DNA of 26,657 bases from the NCBI GenBank assembly GCA_965659715.1, contig CBFHXE010000030.1, positions 1 to 26,657 on the forward strand, written 5' to 3'. This document shows, piece after piece, positions 6,676-14,431 of this stretch. Made by a program: the position numbers and the translations under genes. Each line of letters opens with the position of its first letter. Position 1 is the first letter of the stretch. Under the pieces are notes generated by a model. It did not search any database and was not told the DNA's origin. It saw only the letters and a program-made list of their open reading frames with translations. The stretch is from CABZJG01 sp965659715 (GTDB lineage: Bacteria > Pseudomonadota > Alphaproteobacteria > Rhodobacterales > Rhodobacteraceae).

Positions 6676-8895
6676 TTATCCCAAACCTAGGGTTATTTTG
6701 CGTGTTTGCGACCATTTCATGATGATCATGTCAAACGTCAAAGCCATGAAAGAAACGTTCAAACCAAGCACAAAGTTCTTGCCCAGATCAGTACCGGCCA
6801 AGGTGCGCTGCAACTCTTGGCCCACATCAATGGTGCCGATGAAGGCTGCGATCATGGTCATGAAAAAGGCAAACATCAAAGCTTGATTAAAGCCCACGGC
6901 CATGGTGGGCAAAGCCAATGGAAATTGCACCTTCCACAGCTTTTGGCTGCGCGTGGCGCCGGACATATCGGCGCTTTCGGTCATTTCAGGCGGCACATTT
7001 CGCAGCCCTTCAATGGTGTAGCGGATTAACGGCACCATGGCGAAAATCATGATCGCAAAAATCACCGCAATGTCCGTAATTCCAAACAGCATGATTGCAG
7101 GGATAAGATAGACAAAGCTTGGAAAGGTCTGTGCAGAATCCGACACCAGCAACAGAAACACATCGCGTAGCATTTGTCCTGCGTAGCGCCACATGATGTA
7201 AAAACTTGCCGCGAACAAAAGCCAGAAAGTCGCGCGGTACGCCCATATCTGAGGCTCTTCTCCGAACAGACCCCATGACCATAGTATATAGCGTGAAACA
7301 CCGGCCGCAATAAGCGACATAAAAGCAATGAAAGAGCGCCGGAACAACAGGCTGATCACGCCGATAGCCACTGCTGAATTCAAGCCATTGGACCAGTTAA
7401 TCCGCTGTGCAGGTGGTCCGGCCCCCCAAACCGCCAAAGGAATACCGATCACAAGGGCCACCGCTGTTGAGGACAGCGCATAATAGATGGTTATCACCGA
7501 ACGGTCCCACCATCCGCTTAGCGCAACCCAGGTAAAAAACGCAAAAGCATAAAGCGCCTGTCGCGGCCCTGCCACCCGCCATGCAAAAAGGACGATCCCG
7601 ATTATAAAAGCCGGTGTGGGGATCGACAGTAAAAAGTTTCGAAATGGTATCAGGATGAAAATATTCATAAAGTAGCGGATCGAATAGGTAGCCGCTTTGA
7701 GATATTCATTGGTCAAAACCGTGTGCTTGATGAAATTATCCAGCTCTTTGCCCTGACTGAAATGCTGCTTGCGGCCCACGGTTGAAGCAAGTTCCCAAAC
7801 TTGCGCGATCATCACACAGCCAATGAACGCCACAGCGCCCATGACAACATATTTATGGCGTACAAACCAGCTTGTGCCCTTTTCGAAATGCACCGGCTGT
7901 TTCGCCACCCAGGCTTTGGACAGTCTATCCAGTGTGATGGCAAGCAAAACAATCGTGATCCCAATTTCAAAACTGCGGCCAATTTTAAAACTGCCCATCA
8001 TCGCCAGCAATTTTGCCCCCAGACCCGGCATCCCGATAAAAGAGGTGAGAACCACCATCGCCAGACAGAGCATAATCACCTGGTTTACACCCACTAGAAT
8101 TTCGGTACGCGCCGAGGGAATATAGACATAGCGCAACATCTGCCAGCGCGAGCATCCGGACATATGGCCCGCCTCAATGACTTCTGGGCTGACTTTTTTT
8201 AGCCCTAGCGTGGTCATCAAAATCATGGGCGGAATGGCATAAACCGTGGTTGCAACAGCGCCGGCTGTGGGGCCAACTTTAAAAAAGATCACTGCTGGCA
8301 ACAGATAGGTGAAAAACGGCAGGGTTTGCAAAACCGACAGGATTGGCTGCAAGGTTTGATCCACCGCTTTGTTTTTCCAAGCTGCGATGCCGAGCAGCAA
8401 GCCAATGGTAAAGGCCAAAGGCGCAGCAACCACGAGCACAGACATGGTTTCCATCGCCAGTTTCCACTGGCCGATCAGCGCCGTCCAGACAAACGTACCA
8501 AGCGCCAAGAACGCAAGGCGCCAACCGCCCAGGTAATATCCAACGATCCCTGCAACAGCAGCAATTGCCGTCCACGGGATGGGCCCGATATTGGGCCAGC
8601 GCCGTTTGCCAAACAAAAGATTGGCGGTGACATCAAGCACCCATTGCAGCCCTTCGGTCAGAAAACGCGTGGCATAGATAAGTCCAAGATCTTCCTTGAT
8701 AAAATTAAACGTTGTATCAAGGATAAGTTCGAGCGGCGGCAATAAAAACTCTGGCACCCGATGCAGCCATGCAGGCAAAAAGCCGCCCCATTGCGCGAGC
8801 GTTAGCACGATCGCAACAGCAAAAAGCACACGGATTTGCGTTTGATGCGTCTCGGCGAGCGCCTGCGCCTGCTCTATATCGGCCTGCGCTGCCAT
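6676..8895 (-). CDS. Glycine betaine/proline-class ABC transporter permease, double-length
   Basis: A 739-aa inner-membrane permease carrying two complete binding-protein-dependent transport domains in one chain. The first cytoplasmic EAA-like coupling loop is near residues 241-270 (EAGHMSGCSRWQML) and the second near 640-670 (ESADMSGATRSQKL). The usual OpuAB/ProW subunit has one such domain and works as a pair, so this chain probably replaces the dimer. The N-terminal tail (residues 1-20) is polar. The start ATG (8895) shares its first base with the stop of the ATPase gene, a TAATG overlap that suggests translational coupling. Betaine-type specificity comes from the family and neighbours; DMSP, choline-derived or other quaternary compounds are equally possible. 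Confidence 0.93.
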   Translation of the reverse strand: MAAQADIEQAQALAETHQTQIRVLFAVAIVLTLAQWGGFLPAWLHRVPEFLLPPLELILDTTFNFIKEDLGLIYATRFLTEGLQWVLDVTANLLFGKRRWPNIGPIPWTAIAAVAGIVGYYLGGWRLAFLALGTFVWTALIGQWKLAMETMSVLVVAAPLAFTIGLLLGIAAWKNKAVDQTLQPILSVLQTLPFFTYLLPAVIFFKVGPTAGAVATTVYAIPPMILMTTLGLKKVSPEVIEAGHMSGCSRWQMLRYVYIPSARTEILVGVNQVIMLCLAMVVLTSFIGMPGLGAKLLAMMGSFKIGRSFEIGITIVLLAITLDRLSKAWVAKQPVHFEKGTSWFVRHKYVVMGAVAFIGCVMIAQVWELASTVGRKQHFSQGKELDNFIKHTVLTNEYLKAATYSIRYFMNIFILIPFRNFLLSIPTPAFIIGIVLFAWRVAGPRQALYAFAFFTWVALSGWWDRSVITIYYALSSTAVALVIGIPLAVWGAGPPAQRINWSNGLNSAVAIGVISLLFRRSFIAFMSLIAAGVSRYILWSWGLFGEEPQIWAYRATFWLLFAASFYIMWRYAGQMLRDVFLLLVSDSAQTFPSFVYLIPAIMLFGITDIAVIFAIMIFAMVPLIRYTIEGLRNVPPEMTESADMSGATRSQKLWKVQFPLALPTMAVGFNQALMFAFFMTMIAAFIGTIDVGQELQRTLAGTDLGKNFVLGLNVSFMALTFDMIIMKWSQTRKITLGLG

Positions 8896-9923
8896 TAGGC
8901 GCTGCCCAAAAGGATATCAAGCGCGGATTGACGGTTCATTGCACCTATGGGCTTGCCGTCTTCGTGCACCGGGATCATGTCGCGTGGATCATCCACAAGC
9001 TTGCGCGCAAGCTCTTGAATGGTTGCTTTGCCATCAACGGCTTCGCCGTCAGCCGATGCCTGTGCATCTACCAATACGCGCGCGCGCACCACGCGGGCTT
9101 TGTCAATTTCTTCGGTAAATTTGCGCACATATTCGGTTGCCGGATCAAGTACAATTCGGTCGGGCGTATCGCATTGCTCAACCGCGCCGTCCTTCATAAT
9201 GGCAATGCGGTCGGCCAAGCGCAGGGCTTCATCAAAGTCATGGGTGATAAACACAATCGTTTTATCAAGCATCCCTTGCAGCCGTAAAAATTCATCCTGC
9301 ATTTCACGCCGGATCAGCGGATCAAGCGCCGAGAACGGCTCATCCAGAAACCAAATATCCGGCTCGATGGCCAGCGATCTGGCGATGCCCACGCGCTGTT
9401 GCTGTCCGCCAGAAAGTTCGCGCGGAAAGTATTCTTCGCGGCCCTCAAGGCCGACGAGCTTGACAACTTCTAATGCCCGCTCACGGCGAGTATGTTTATC
9501 TTGCCCGCGCATTTCCAAAGGAAAGGCCACATTTTCGAGCACCGTGCGATGCGGCAAAAGCCCAAAGGATTGGAAAACCATTCCCATCTTGCGGCGTCTG
9601 AGATCGATAAGCTCTTTCTCGGACAGCTCCATAATGTTCTGGCCTTCGACAATGATCTCGCCTGATGTGATTTCATGCAGCCGTGAAAAGCAGCGCACCA
9701 AGGTTGATTTGCCGGAACCGGATAGCCCCATGATGACAAGGATTTCACCGTGGTGTACTTCGATCGACACATCGCGCACCCCAGCAATATAACCATCGGC
9801 CTTTATCTCATCAAAGGATTTCCCGGGTGCTAATTTTGCGAGATATTTTTCAGGTTCTGCCCCAAAAAGTTTCCATACATTTTTGGCAGATATCGCGAGT
9901 GAGTTATTGTTCATAATGTTCAC
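8895..9923 (-). CDS. Glycine betaine/proline-class ABC transporter ATP-binding protein
   Basis: A 342-aa ATPase energising the transporter. Motifs in order: Walker A GLSGSGKST (66-74), Q-loop FQSFG (Q118), signature LSGGQQQR (170-177), Walker B IWFLDEP (190-196) and H-loop THDF (H228). The extended N-terminus with the GKSFDEI segment and the C-terminal CBS-like part (VVRARVLVDAQ to the end) match the OpuAA/ProV subfamily, where this tail senses ionic strength. The first codon is GTG (9923); its likely ribosome site AAGGGG lies 9 bases upstream, inside the 3' arm of the intercistronic hairpin. An ATG three codons later (9914) has only a distant site. Confidence 0.94.
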   Translation of the reverse strand: MNIMNNNSLAISAKNVWKLFGAEPEKYLAKLAPGKSFDEIKADGYIAGVRDVSIEVHHGEILVIMGLSGSGKSTLVRCFSRLHEITSGEIIVEGQNIMELSEKELIDLRRRKMGMVFQSFGLLPHRTVLENVAFPLEMRGQDKHTRRERALEVVKLVGLEGREEYFPRELSGGQQQRVGIARSLAIEPDIWFLDEPFSALDPLIRREMQDEFLRLQGMLDKTIVFITHDFDEALRLADRIAIMKDGAVEQCDTPDRIVLDPATEYVRKFTEEIDKARVVRARVLVDAQASADGEAVDGKATIQELARKLVDDPRDMIPVHEDGKPIGAMNRQSALDILLGSA

Positions 9924-9932
9924 TTATTTGTT

Positions 9933-9959
9933 CCCCTTCCGGCAGTCTACCGGAAGGGG
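9933..9959 (-). promoter_or_regulatory. Intercistronic stem-loop between binding-protein and ATPase genes
   Basis: A perfect 10-bp stem, CCCCTTCCGG (9933-9942) and CCGGAAGGGG (9950-9959), with a 7-base loop. On the transcribed (minus) strand it is followed by AACAAATAAG with no U-run, so it is not a standard terminator. Its 3' arm contains the GGAAGGGG that best serves as ribosome site for the GTG start of the ATPase gene. The hairpin could therefore both protect the binding-protein mRNA and lower translation of the membrane components, giving the usual excess of binding protein. The structure is plain to see; the role is inferred. Confidence 0.8.
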
Positions 9960-9996
9960 CAAAGCTATCATATAGCATTTATTGGTGAAAGCTGTC

Positions 9997-10938
9997 TTAG
10001 TTCAGCCAGGACTGCCAGACACTTTCATTTTCTTCCAGCCAAGCTTCTGCAGCTTCTTCCGGCTCCATCTCGTCAATATCAACGAACTTAGCCATCTCAG
10101 CAATCTGAGGATTGGTGAAAGAGATTTTTGTCAGCACATCATACGCAGCTGGCCATTTGCCTTTCATACCATCCCATGCGGCTTTTTTCAGGTATCCATT
10201 GGCTGGGTTACCGCAGTCATAAAGCGCATCTGGGTTTGGACCGACAGCCGGATCTTTGTCACAGCCATCTACCCAAACTGGAAACTCAACAAATTCACCG
10301 GGCCAGACGGCTTCGGCAAAGTTTGGTGTCCAGTTAAAGACGACAACAGGTTTCCTGTCGGCTTCGGCTGCGCCGATTTCGGCCCAAAGCGCTGCGGCAG
10401 AACCCGCGTTTACAACCTGAAAGTTCATACCCAAAGCTGCAACACGCTCTTGACCGTGCTTCAACCAGTCAACAGGACCATCGAGATAACGGCCTTTGCT
10501 GCCGGTTTCGGCGGTTGCAAAGATATCCGCGCAGTCGTTCAATGCTTCCCAGCTTGGAAGTCCCGGGCAGGCATCTTTGGTCCACATCGGATACCACCAG
10601 TCTTCGCGAGTGACAGCGTCGTGGTCGCCGGCGTCATGCAGTCCGCCTTTTTCCAAAGCTGCGCGGAATGAGGCGCCAAAGGCGCCTTCCCATACTTCCA
10701 GCTCCAAAGTCACATCACCGAGCCGAACTGACTCGTATACGGCCTGACTATCGGTTGTCACGAACTCAACATTATTGCCCATGCTTTCAAAAATTTGGCC
10801 GACAACGTGGCTCATGACGATCTGGGATGACCAGTTATGGATCGGAATAACAATCGGATCCGAGCTGTCGGCAGCTGCCACCGATGTTGAGCACGCAGCA
10901 CTGACCGCAACAGCTAAAGAAATTGTCCTTAGTTTCAT
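9997..10938 (-). CDS. Glycine betaine/proline-class ABC transporter substrate-binding protein
   Basis: A 313-aa periplasmic binding protein. It begins with a Sec signal peptide, MKLRTISLAVAVSAACSTSVAAA, probably cleaved after residue 22 or 23. The mature part opens IVIPIHNWSSQIVMSH, as in the ProX/OpuAC family, and is rich in tryptophans (HNWSSQ, EVWEGA, WWYPMW, NWTPNF) of the kind that form an aromatic cage around quaternary ammonium or sulfonium groups. The start at 10938 was chosen over an upstream ATG (11064) because the signal peptide begins here and an AGGGG ribosome site precedes it. It is the first gene of the transporter operon and is divergent from a LysR regulator. Exact ligand unknown. 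Confidence 0.92.
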   Translation of the reverse strand: MKLRTISLAVAVSAACSTSVAAADSSDPIVIPIHNWSSQIVMSHVVGQIFESMGNNVEFVTTDSQAVYESVRLGDVTLELEVWEGAFGASFRAALEKGGLHDAGDHDAVTREDWWYPMWTKDACPGLPSWEALNDCADIFATAETGSKGRYLDGPVDWLKHGQERVAALGMNFQVVNAGSAAALWAEIGAAEADRKPVVVFNWTPNFAEAVWPGEFVEFPVWVDGCDKDPAVGPNPDALYDCGNPANGYLKKAAWDGMKGKWPAAYDVLTKISFTNPQIAEMAKFVDIDEMEPEEAAEAWLEENESVWQSWLN

Positions 10939-11139
10939 GTGTTTTCCCCTGTTAAGAATATCATTGGCTTGAACATGCGCCAAGCATGCACATGATGATT
11001 GCAAATTTATCGGCGTTCTCAACGTAGAGATTTGCGAGGCTAAGGCGATAAAAATTAGTGGCAAATTCGCAAAACTATGCTTGAATAGAACCAGCGCACC
11101 TCACCAGCCAACTCACAACACCAGAGTAAGCAATAAAAA
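10939..11139. promoter_or_regulatory. Divergent promoter region with three GCAAAT boxes
   Basis: This 201-base gap separates the divergent binding-protein and LysR genes. It contains GCAAATT at 11001-11007, ATTTGC (opposite orientation) at 11030-11035 and GCAAATT at 11061-11067. The copies are spaced about 30 bases apart, close to three helical turns each. TTTGCG (11031-11036) and CGCAAA (11068-11073) also form an inverted pair. Such an array between divergent genes is a good candidate for binding by the adjacent LysR protein. No confident -35/-10 pair is claimed. Confidence 0.45.
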
Positions 11140-12078
11140 ATGAGCAAAAACAACTATTTACCACCATTGGATTATCTTTTGGCTTTTGAAGCAACGGTGG
11201 AATCTGGCAGTTTTTCGGGTGCATCTAAGGCTCTAAATATTAGCGAAACGGCCATTAGCCGCAAAGTTAAACTGCTTGAGCATCATTATAAGTTAAATTT
11301 GTTTATCCGCGGTCACCGTTCCATTCAAATTAGCCCGCAGGGTCAGCAGCTTTTTGACGAAATATCGCCCGTTCTTGAACAATTGCGCGCGCTTTCAGAG
11401 AATCGGTTCAAAGACGCCAAAGCCCAAGCGATCACTTTGGCGGCCACCAATTCCGTCGCGGGGCTATGGCTGATGCCGCGCTTGCCGCTGTTCAATGCGG
11501 ATAATCAAGAGCTTCGGATCAAACTTGTTTCCTCCGATAGTGACGAAGAATGTCTGGCCGAAGATATTCATCTTAGCATTTTACGTGGGGATGGATATTG
11601 GGCTGGCTATTCAGCACAACTGCTGTTCGGGGAAACTATCTTTCCCGTCTGCTCGCCCGAATATTTTGAAAAACACCCTGAAATTGCCGATTTGTCAGTA
11701 CTGGCGCAACATTCTCTTATCGGGGTGGCCAGCACCCACACCGAATGGATGAATTGGCACACATGGCTGTCGCGTAACGAACTTTACGTCCCAAAGCTCG
11801 ATCAAACCGTGCTGTTTAACACTTATCCCTTGTCTATTGACGCCGCCGCAAACGGGTTGGGCATTGCGCTGGGATGGGGACATTTGCTTGATCATCTCGT
11901 GGATCAAGGCAAATTGGTGCGACCACTCGGCGATATTTCGGTGCGTACAGAATATGGATACTATTTACTTAAACCGGAAAAATCATCCCGCTTTTTGCAA
12001 CGGGATGTGGTCGAAAACTGGCTTTTAGAGCTATCCGCATCGCGGCGACGCTATGAACCTTTGAATTTAGACAAATGA
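11140..12078 (+). CDS. LysR-family transcriptional regulator (GcvA-like)
   Basis: A 312-aa DNA-binding regulator. The N-terminal winged helix-turn-helix (about residues 9-68) has FEATVESGSFSGASKALNISETAISRKVKLLE. The C-terminal two-lobed effector domain includes LPLFNADNQELRIKLVSSDSDEE and LFGETIFPVCSPEYFEKHP, close to the GcvA/AmpR branch. It is divergent from the transporter operon ending in the GcvT fusion, so it probably controls that operon in response to the imported substrate or a product (inference). The ribosome site before ATG is weak. The gene is somewhat richer in A+T at its 5' end than its neighbours. Confidence 0.92.
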   Translation: MSKNNYLPPLDYLLAFEATVESGSFSGASKALNISETAISRKVKLLEHHYKLNLFIRGHRSIQISPQGQQLFDEISPVLEQLRALSENRFKDAKAQAITLAATNSVAGLWLMPRLPLFNADNQELRIKLVSSDSDEECLAEDIHLSILRGDGYWAGYSAQLLFGETIFPVCSPEYFEKHPEIADLSVLAQHSLIGVASTHTEWMNWHTWLSRNELYVPKLDQTVLFNTYPLSIDAAANGLGIALGWGHLLDHLVDQGKLVRPLGDISVRTEYGYYLLKPEKSSRFLQRDVVENWLLELSASRRRYEPLNLDK

Positions 12079-12228
12079 CGGCTTTACGCCATAAACTTTG
12101 GCCGCTTTACCGGGTCTGCAGTTCCAAAAAATAAAAGTCGGATGGCCGATTGTAGTTTGCGGCTTGATCTTTCAACCTACATTTGTAATTTTTCATCTCA
12201 GGAAACAAAACTCCTATGGGAAAGAAAT

Positions 12229-12858
12229 ATGACAGCCAGCCCTTTAAACCAAGATCCACACCGCCTGCGTCAACACCACGAATTGAATTTGGAAGTGGCC
12301 ATTGGCCGCGAAGTGCGTCTATACCGTCGGCAGAAAAATATCACCGTGGCCAAGCTTGCCGAACTGACCGGATTGTCTATTGGCATGCTGTCAAAAATTG
12401 AAAACGGCAATACCTCACCGTCACTGACCACACTGCGCACGCTTGCGCAGGCTTTGTCTGTACCGCTGACTTCATTTTTTCGTGGGTTCGAAGAAACCCG
12501 GACCTGTATTCACACTAAATCCGGTCAAGGGGTCGAAATGGAACGGGCCGGAACCCGCGCGGGTCATCAGTATAATCTGCTCGGACATATCGGATCGAAC
12601 GCCAGCGGTGTGATTGTTGAACCCTATCTGATCACATTGACCGAAGCCTCGGATGTGTTTCCCACGTTTCAACATGGCGGCATTGAGACAATTTATATGC
12701 TCGAGGGCGAAATAGGCTACCGGCACGGGGAAAAAATATATCACCTCAGCCCGGGTGATACATTATTTTTTGATGCCGACGCCCCCCATGGACCTGAGGT
12801 TTTCACCCAGCTTCCAGCAAAGTTTTTATCGGTGATCTCCTATCCGCAAAACACTTAG
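12229..12858 (+). CDS. XRE-family regulator with C-terminal cupin domain
   Basis: A 209-aa regulator. A Cro/C1-type helix-turn-helix occupies about residues 25-85 (VRLYRRQKNITVAKLAELTGLSIGMLSKIENG). A cupin sensor domain follows (FQHGGIETIYMLEGEIGYRHG, then SPGDTLFFDADAPHGP), with histidines that may hold a metal or small ligand. This MerR-free XRE-cupin type often controls amine and amino-acid use. ATG 12229 was chosen because the preceding in-frame codons to 12142 do not resemble the family and have no ribosome site. It follows the LysR gene on the same strand after a 150-base gap in which I see no terminator or clear operator. Confidence 0.88.
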   Translation: MTASPLNQDPHRLRQHHELNLEVAIGREVRLYRRQKNITVAKLAELTGLSIGMLSKIENGNTSPSLTTLRTLAQALSVPLTSFFRGFEETRTCIHTKSGQGVEMERAGTRAGHQYNLLGHIGSNASGVIVEPYLITLTEASDVFPTFQHGGIETIYMLEGEIGYRHGEKIYHLSPGDTLFFDADAPHGPEVFTQLPAKFLSVISYPQNT

Positions 12859-12879
12859 CCGCCCAAAGCTTGCTAGCGA

Positions 12880-13707
12880 TCAGTTTGAAAACGTGATATT
12901 TTTTGCATGTGGATAGCGGCCATCGGGCCATATCTGTCGGGGATAGGCGTAGTCTTTGGTTTCGATTACCGCCGTGACTTGAGGTAGGTCCTGTTTCAAA
13001 TCGGCGCGGGTTTTGACCCGCAGTTCATCATGTGCCACATCGATTGCCGAGCCTAAATAGGCCGCAGTTGCCAGATAGAAAAACTCGACCACCTTGCAGC
13101 TGTCATCACAGGTCCAGTCATCATAATCGTAAAGCCGCTTGGTCTCTGCCTCTTGCCAAGCGGCGTAAAGCGCACTGCGCATCGTACGCCGATCGCTGAA
13201 AAGCTGCGGCGCCAAAGGGATCCAGCCTGCGTTGACGATAAGATGGTGAATTTCTTCTTGTGAGGCATCGCGCTCGTCGCGGCGCGAAGGGGCCGTTTCA
13301 TCTGCGGCAAGGTCTTGGCCGATGCGCTGATCCAAGCGGTCCATGATTTTGTCAATCGCGCGGCTTCGAAACCCGCGCGCCGACATCACCAACACCGGCC
13401 GGTTTTCACGCAGCTTGGCAAGCAGCCGCGGTTCATCCACGCGGCCATTTTGATCATTGTCCAGCCATTGCGCCGCGACCTGCGCGGCATGCGAAAGCTT
13501 GTTATCGGGCACGGATTTTGTGCCGCAAATTGTGACTGCATCAAACACTACGGCCGATTTGACGAAGAAATCCGCAGGGCATTCAGGTCGCGGATTTTGT
13601 GCGGGTGAAAACTCTCCGGCCAGTGCTGGCAGAGCGTAAATGGCTCCTATGCAATAAAGACCCAATACTGACGCAATACTTACATGTGGTTTTAGCATTT
13701 TTTTCAC
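12880..13707 (-). CDS. Secreted hypothetical protein with an EF-hand-like loop
   Basis: A 275-aa protein of unknown function. Residues 1-30 form a signal peptide ending LPALAG, so it is probably periplasmic or secreted. Around residue 83 the loop DNDQNGRVDE looks like a calcium-binding EF-hand loop. Two cysteine pairs (PECPADFF with VTICGT, and WTCDDSCKVVEFFY) could form disulfides outside the cytoplasm. The C-terminus ends with DGRYPHAKNITFSN. I recall similar unnamed proteins with an AAQWLDND segment but no assigned role. It lies convergent with the XRE-cupin gene (21 bases apart) and does not obviously belong to the amine operons. Confidence 0.8.
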   Translation of the reverse strand: MKKMLKPHVSIASVLGLYCIGAIYALPALAGEFSPAQNPRPECPADFFVKSAVVFDAVTICGTKSVPDNKLSHAAQVAAQWLDNDQNGRVDEPRLLAKLRENRPVLVMSARGFRSRAIDKIMDRLDQRIGQDLAADETAPSRRDERDASQEEIHHLIVNAGWIPLAPQLFSDRRTMRSALYAAWQEAETKRLYDYDDWTCDDSCKVVEFFYLATAAYLGSAIDVAHDELRVKTRADLKQDLPQVTAVIETKDYAYPRQIWPDGRYPHAKNITFSN

Positions 13708-13849
13708 CTCGCAATGGGGCGCAGGCCCCCGTGTTTGCGCCGCGTGTTTGCTATGCTATTTTGCGCAGCCCCACATCAAATTATGCATAAAAACAGCCCT
13801 CTGTCACATGAAAACATGGCATCCAGAAGAGATTATAACAGCCCAAAGT
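13708..13849. other. Gap between the secreted protein gene and the end of the amine operon
   Basis: This 142-base stretch must hold the promoter of the secreted protein (minus strand) and the 3' end of the eight-gene operon transcript. The only structure noticed is a short GGGGC/GCCCC hairpin near 13715-13728 without a T-run. No gene or intrinsic terminator could be supported. Confidence 0.4.
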
Positions 13850-14431
13850 TTAGGGTGTTGCAGTGGATTTTTCCCAGTCCGGCTCAAAGCCCAAAACGAT
13901 TGTTTCGGCCGAAAGGCCTCTATTAAACAACCGATTATGGGCCATTGTCGCCTGATGTAGAGCGTTTTGCTGGGCCATCGGCATAACCGCGCATTCAAGA
14001 TCAAACCGCTGCGCGTAGGCTTCAAACACCAACCGGCAGCTGCCCGCAGTTTGCAGCTGAGCAGCCCCGCCGGACCCGGGGGGAAATGTCGCCGTTAAAA
14101 CATCCGAGAACTGACGGAACTTTTGGTAATAGGTTGCGGAAAAAAACTGAATAGCCTGACTACGCGCCTGCGCCGGATCATTGGTTTTGCGCGCCATATG
14201 CAACATTTCTGGGGTTAGCGAATAGGTCGGCAATTTGTTCAAAATGGTGATTAAAGCCCCTAAAGAGGCATCCTGACCTGCGAGGTAGACCTCGGGCATT
14301 ATGGCTGCATCAGGTCGCCCCTGATTGTCACGCATCATCATCTGACGCGTGTGGCATTGCCATTTGATAAACTTGTCCTTCATTGGGTGATTTACATAGG
14401 TTTGGCCAAAAATTGATGCGACTGAACTCAT
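13850..14431 (-). CDS. Unrecognised 193-aa protein, last gene of the amine operon
   Basis: I do not recognise this protein. It has no signal peptide or membrane helix and appears soluble and alpha-helical. Notable stretches are KFIKWQCHTRQMMMRDNQGRP near residues 22-42, a middle segment GALITILNKLPTYSLTPEML, and a C-terminal FNRGLSAETIVLGFEPDWEKS. Its start overlaps the stop of the amidase gene by four bases (ATGA), so it is almost certainly translated with the amidase and is a true gene. It may be an accessory or partner of that enzyme (inference). No terminator is visible in the 140 bases after it. Confidence 0.78.
   Translation of the reverse strand: MSSVASIFGQTYVNHPMKDKFIKWQCHTRQMMMRDNQGRPDAAIMPEVYLAGQDASLGALITILNKLPTYSLTPEMLHMARKTNDPAQARSQAIQFFSATYYQKFRQFSDVLTATFPPGSGGAAQLQTAGSCRLVFEAYAQRFDLECAVMPMAQQNALHQATMAHNRLFNRGLSAETIVLGFEPDWEKSTATP

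Noticed and set aside
6059..6886. 275-codon plus-strand open frame opposite the GcvT fusion and permease genes
   Set aside because: It is antisense to two genes with clear families, has low-complexity composition and no recognisable domain or ribosome site.
9019..9792. 257-codon plus-strand open frame opposite the ABC ATPase gene
   Set aside because: Serine/arginine-rich shadow of a conserved ATPase reading frame; no family resemblance.
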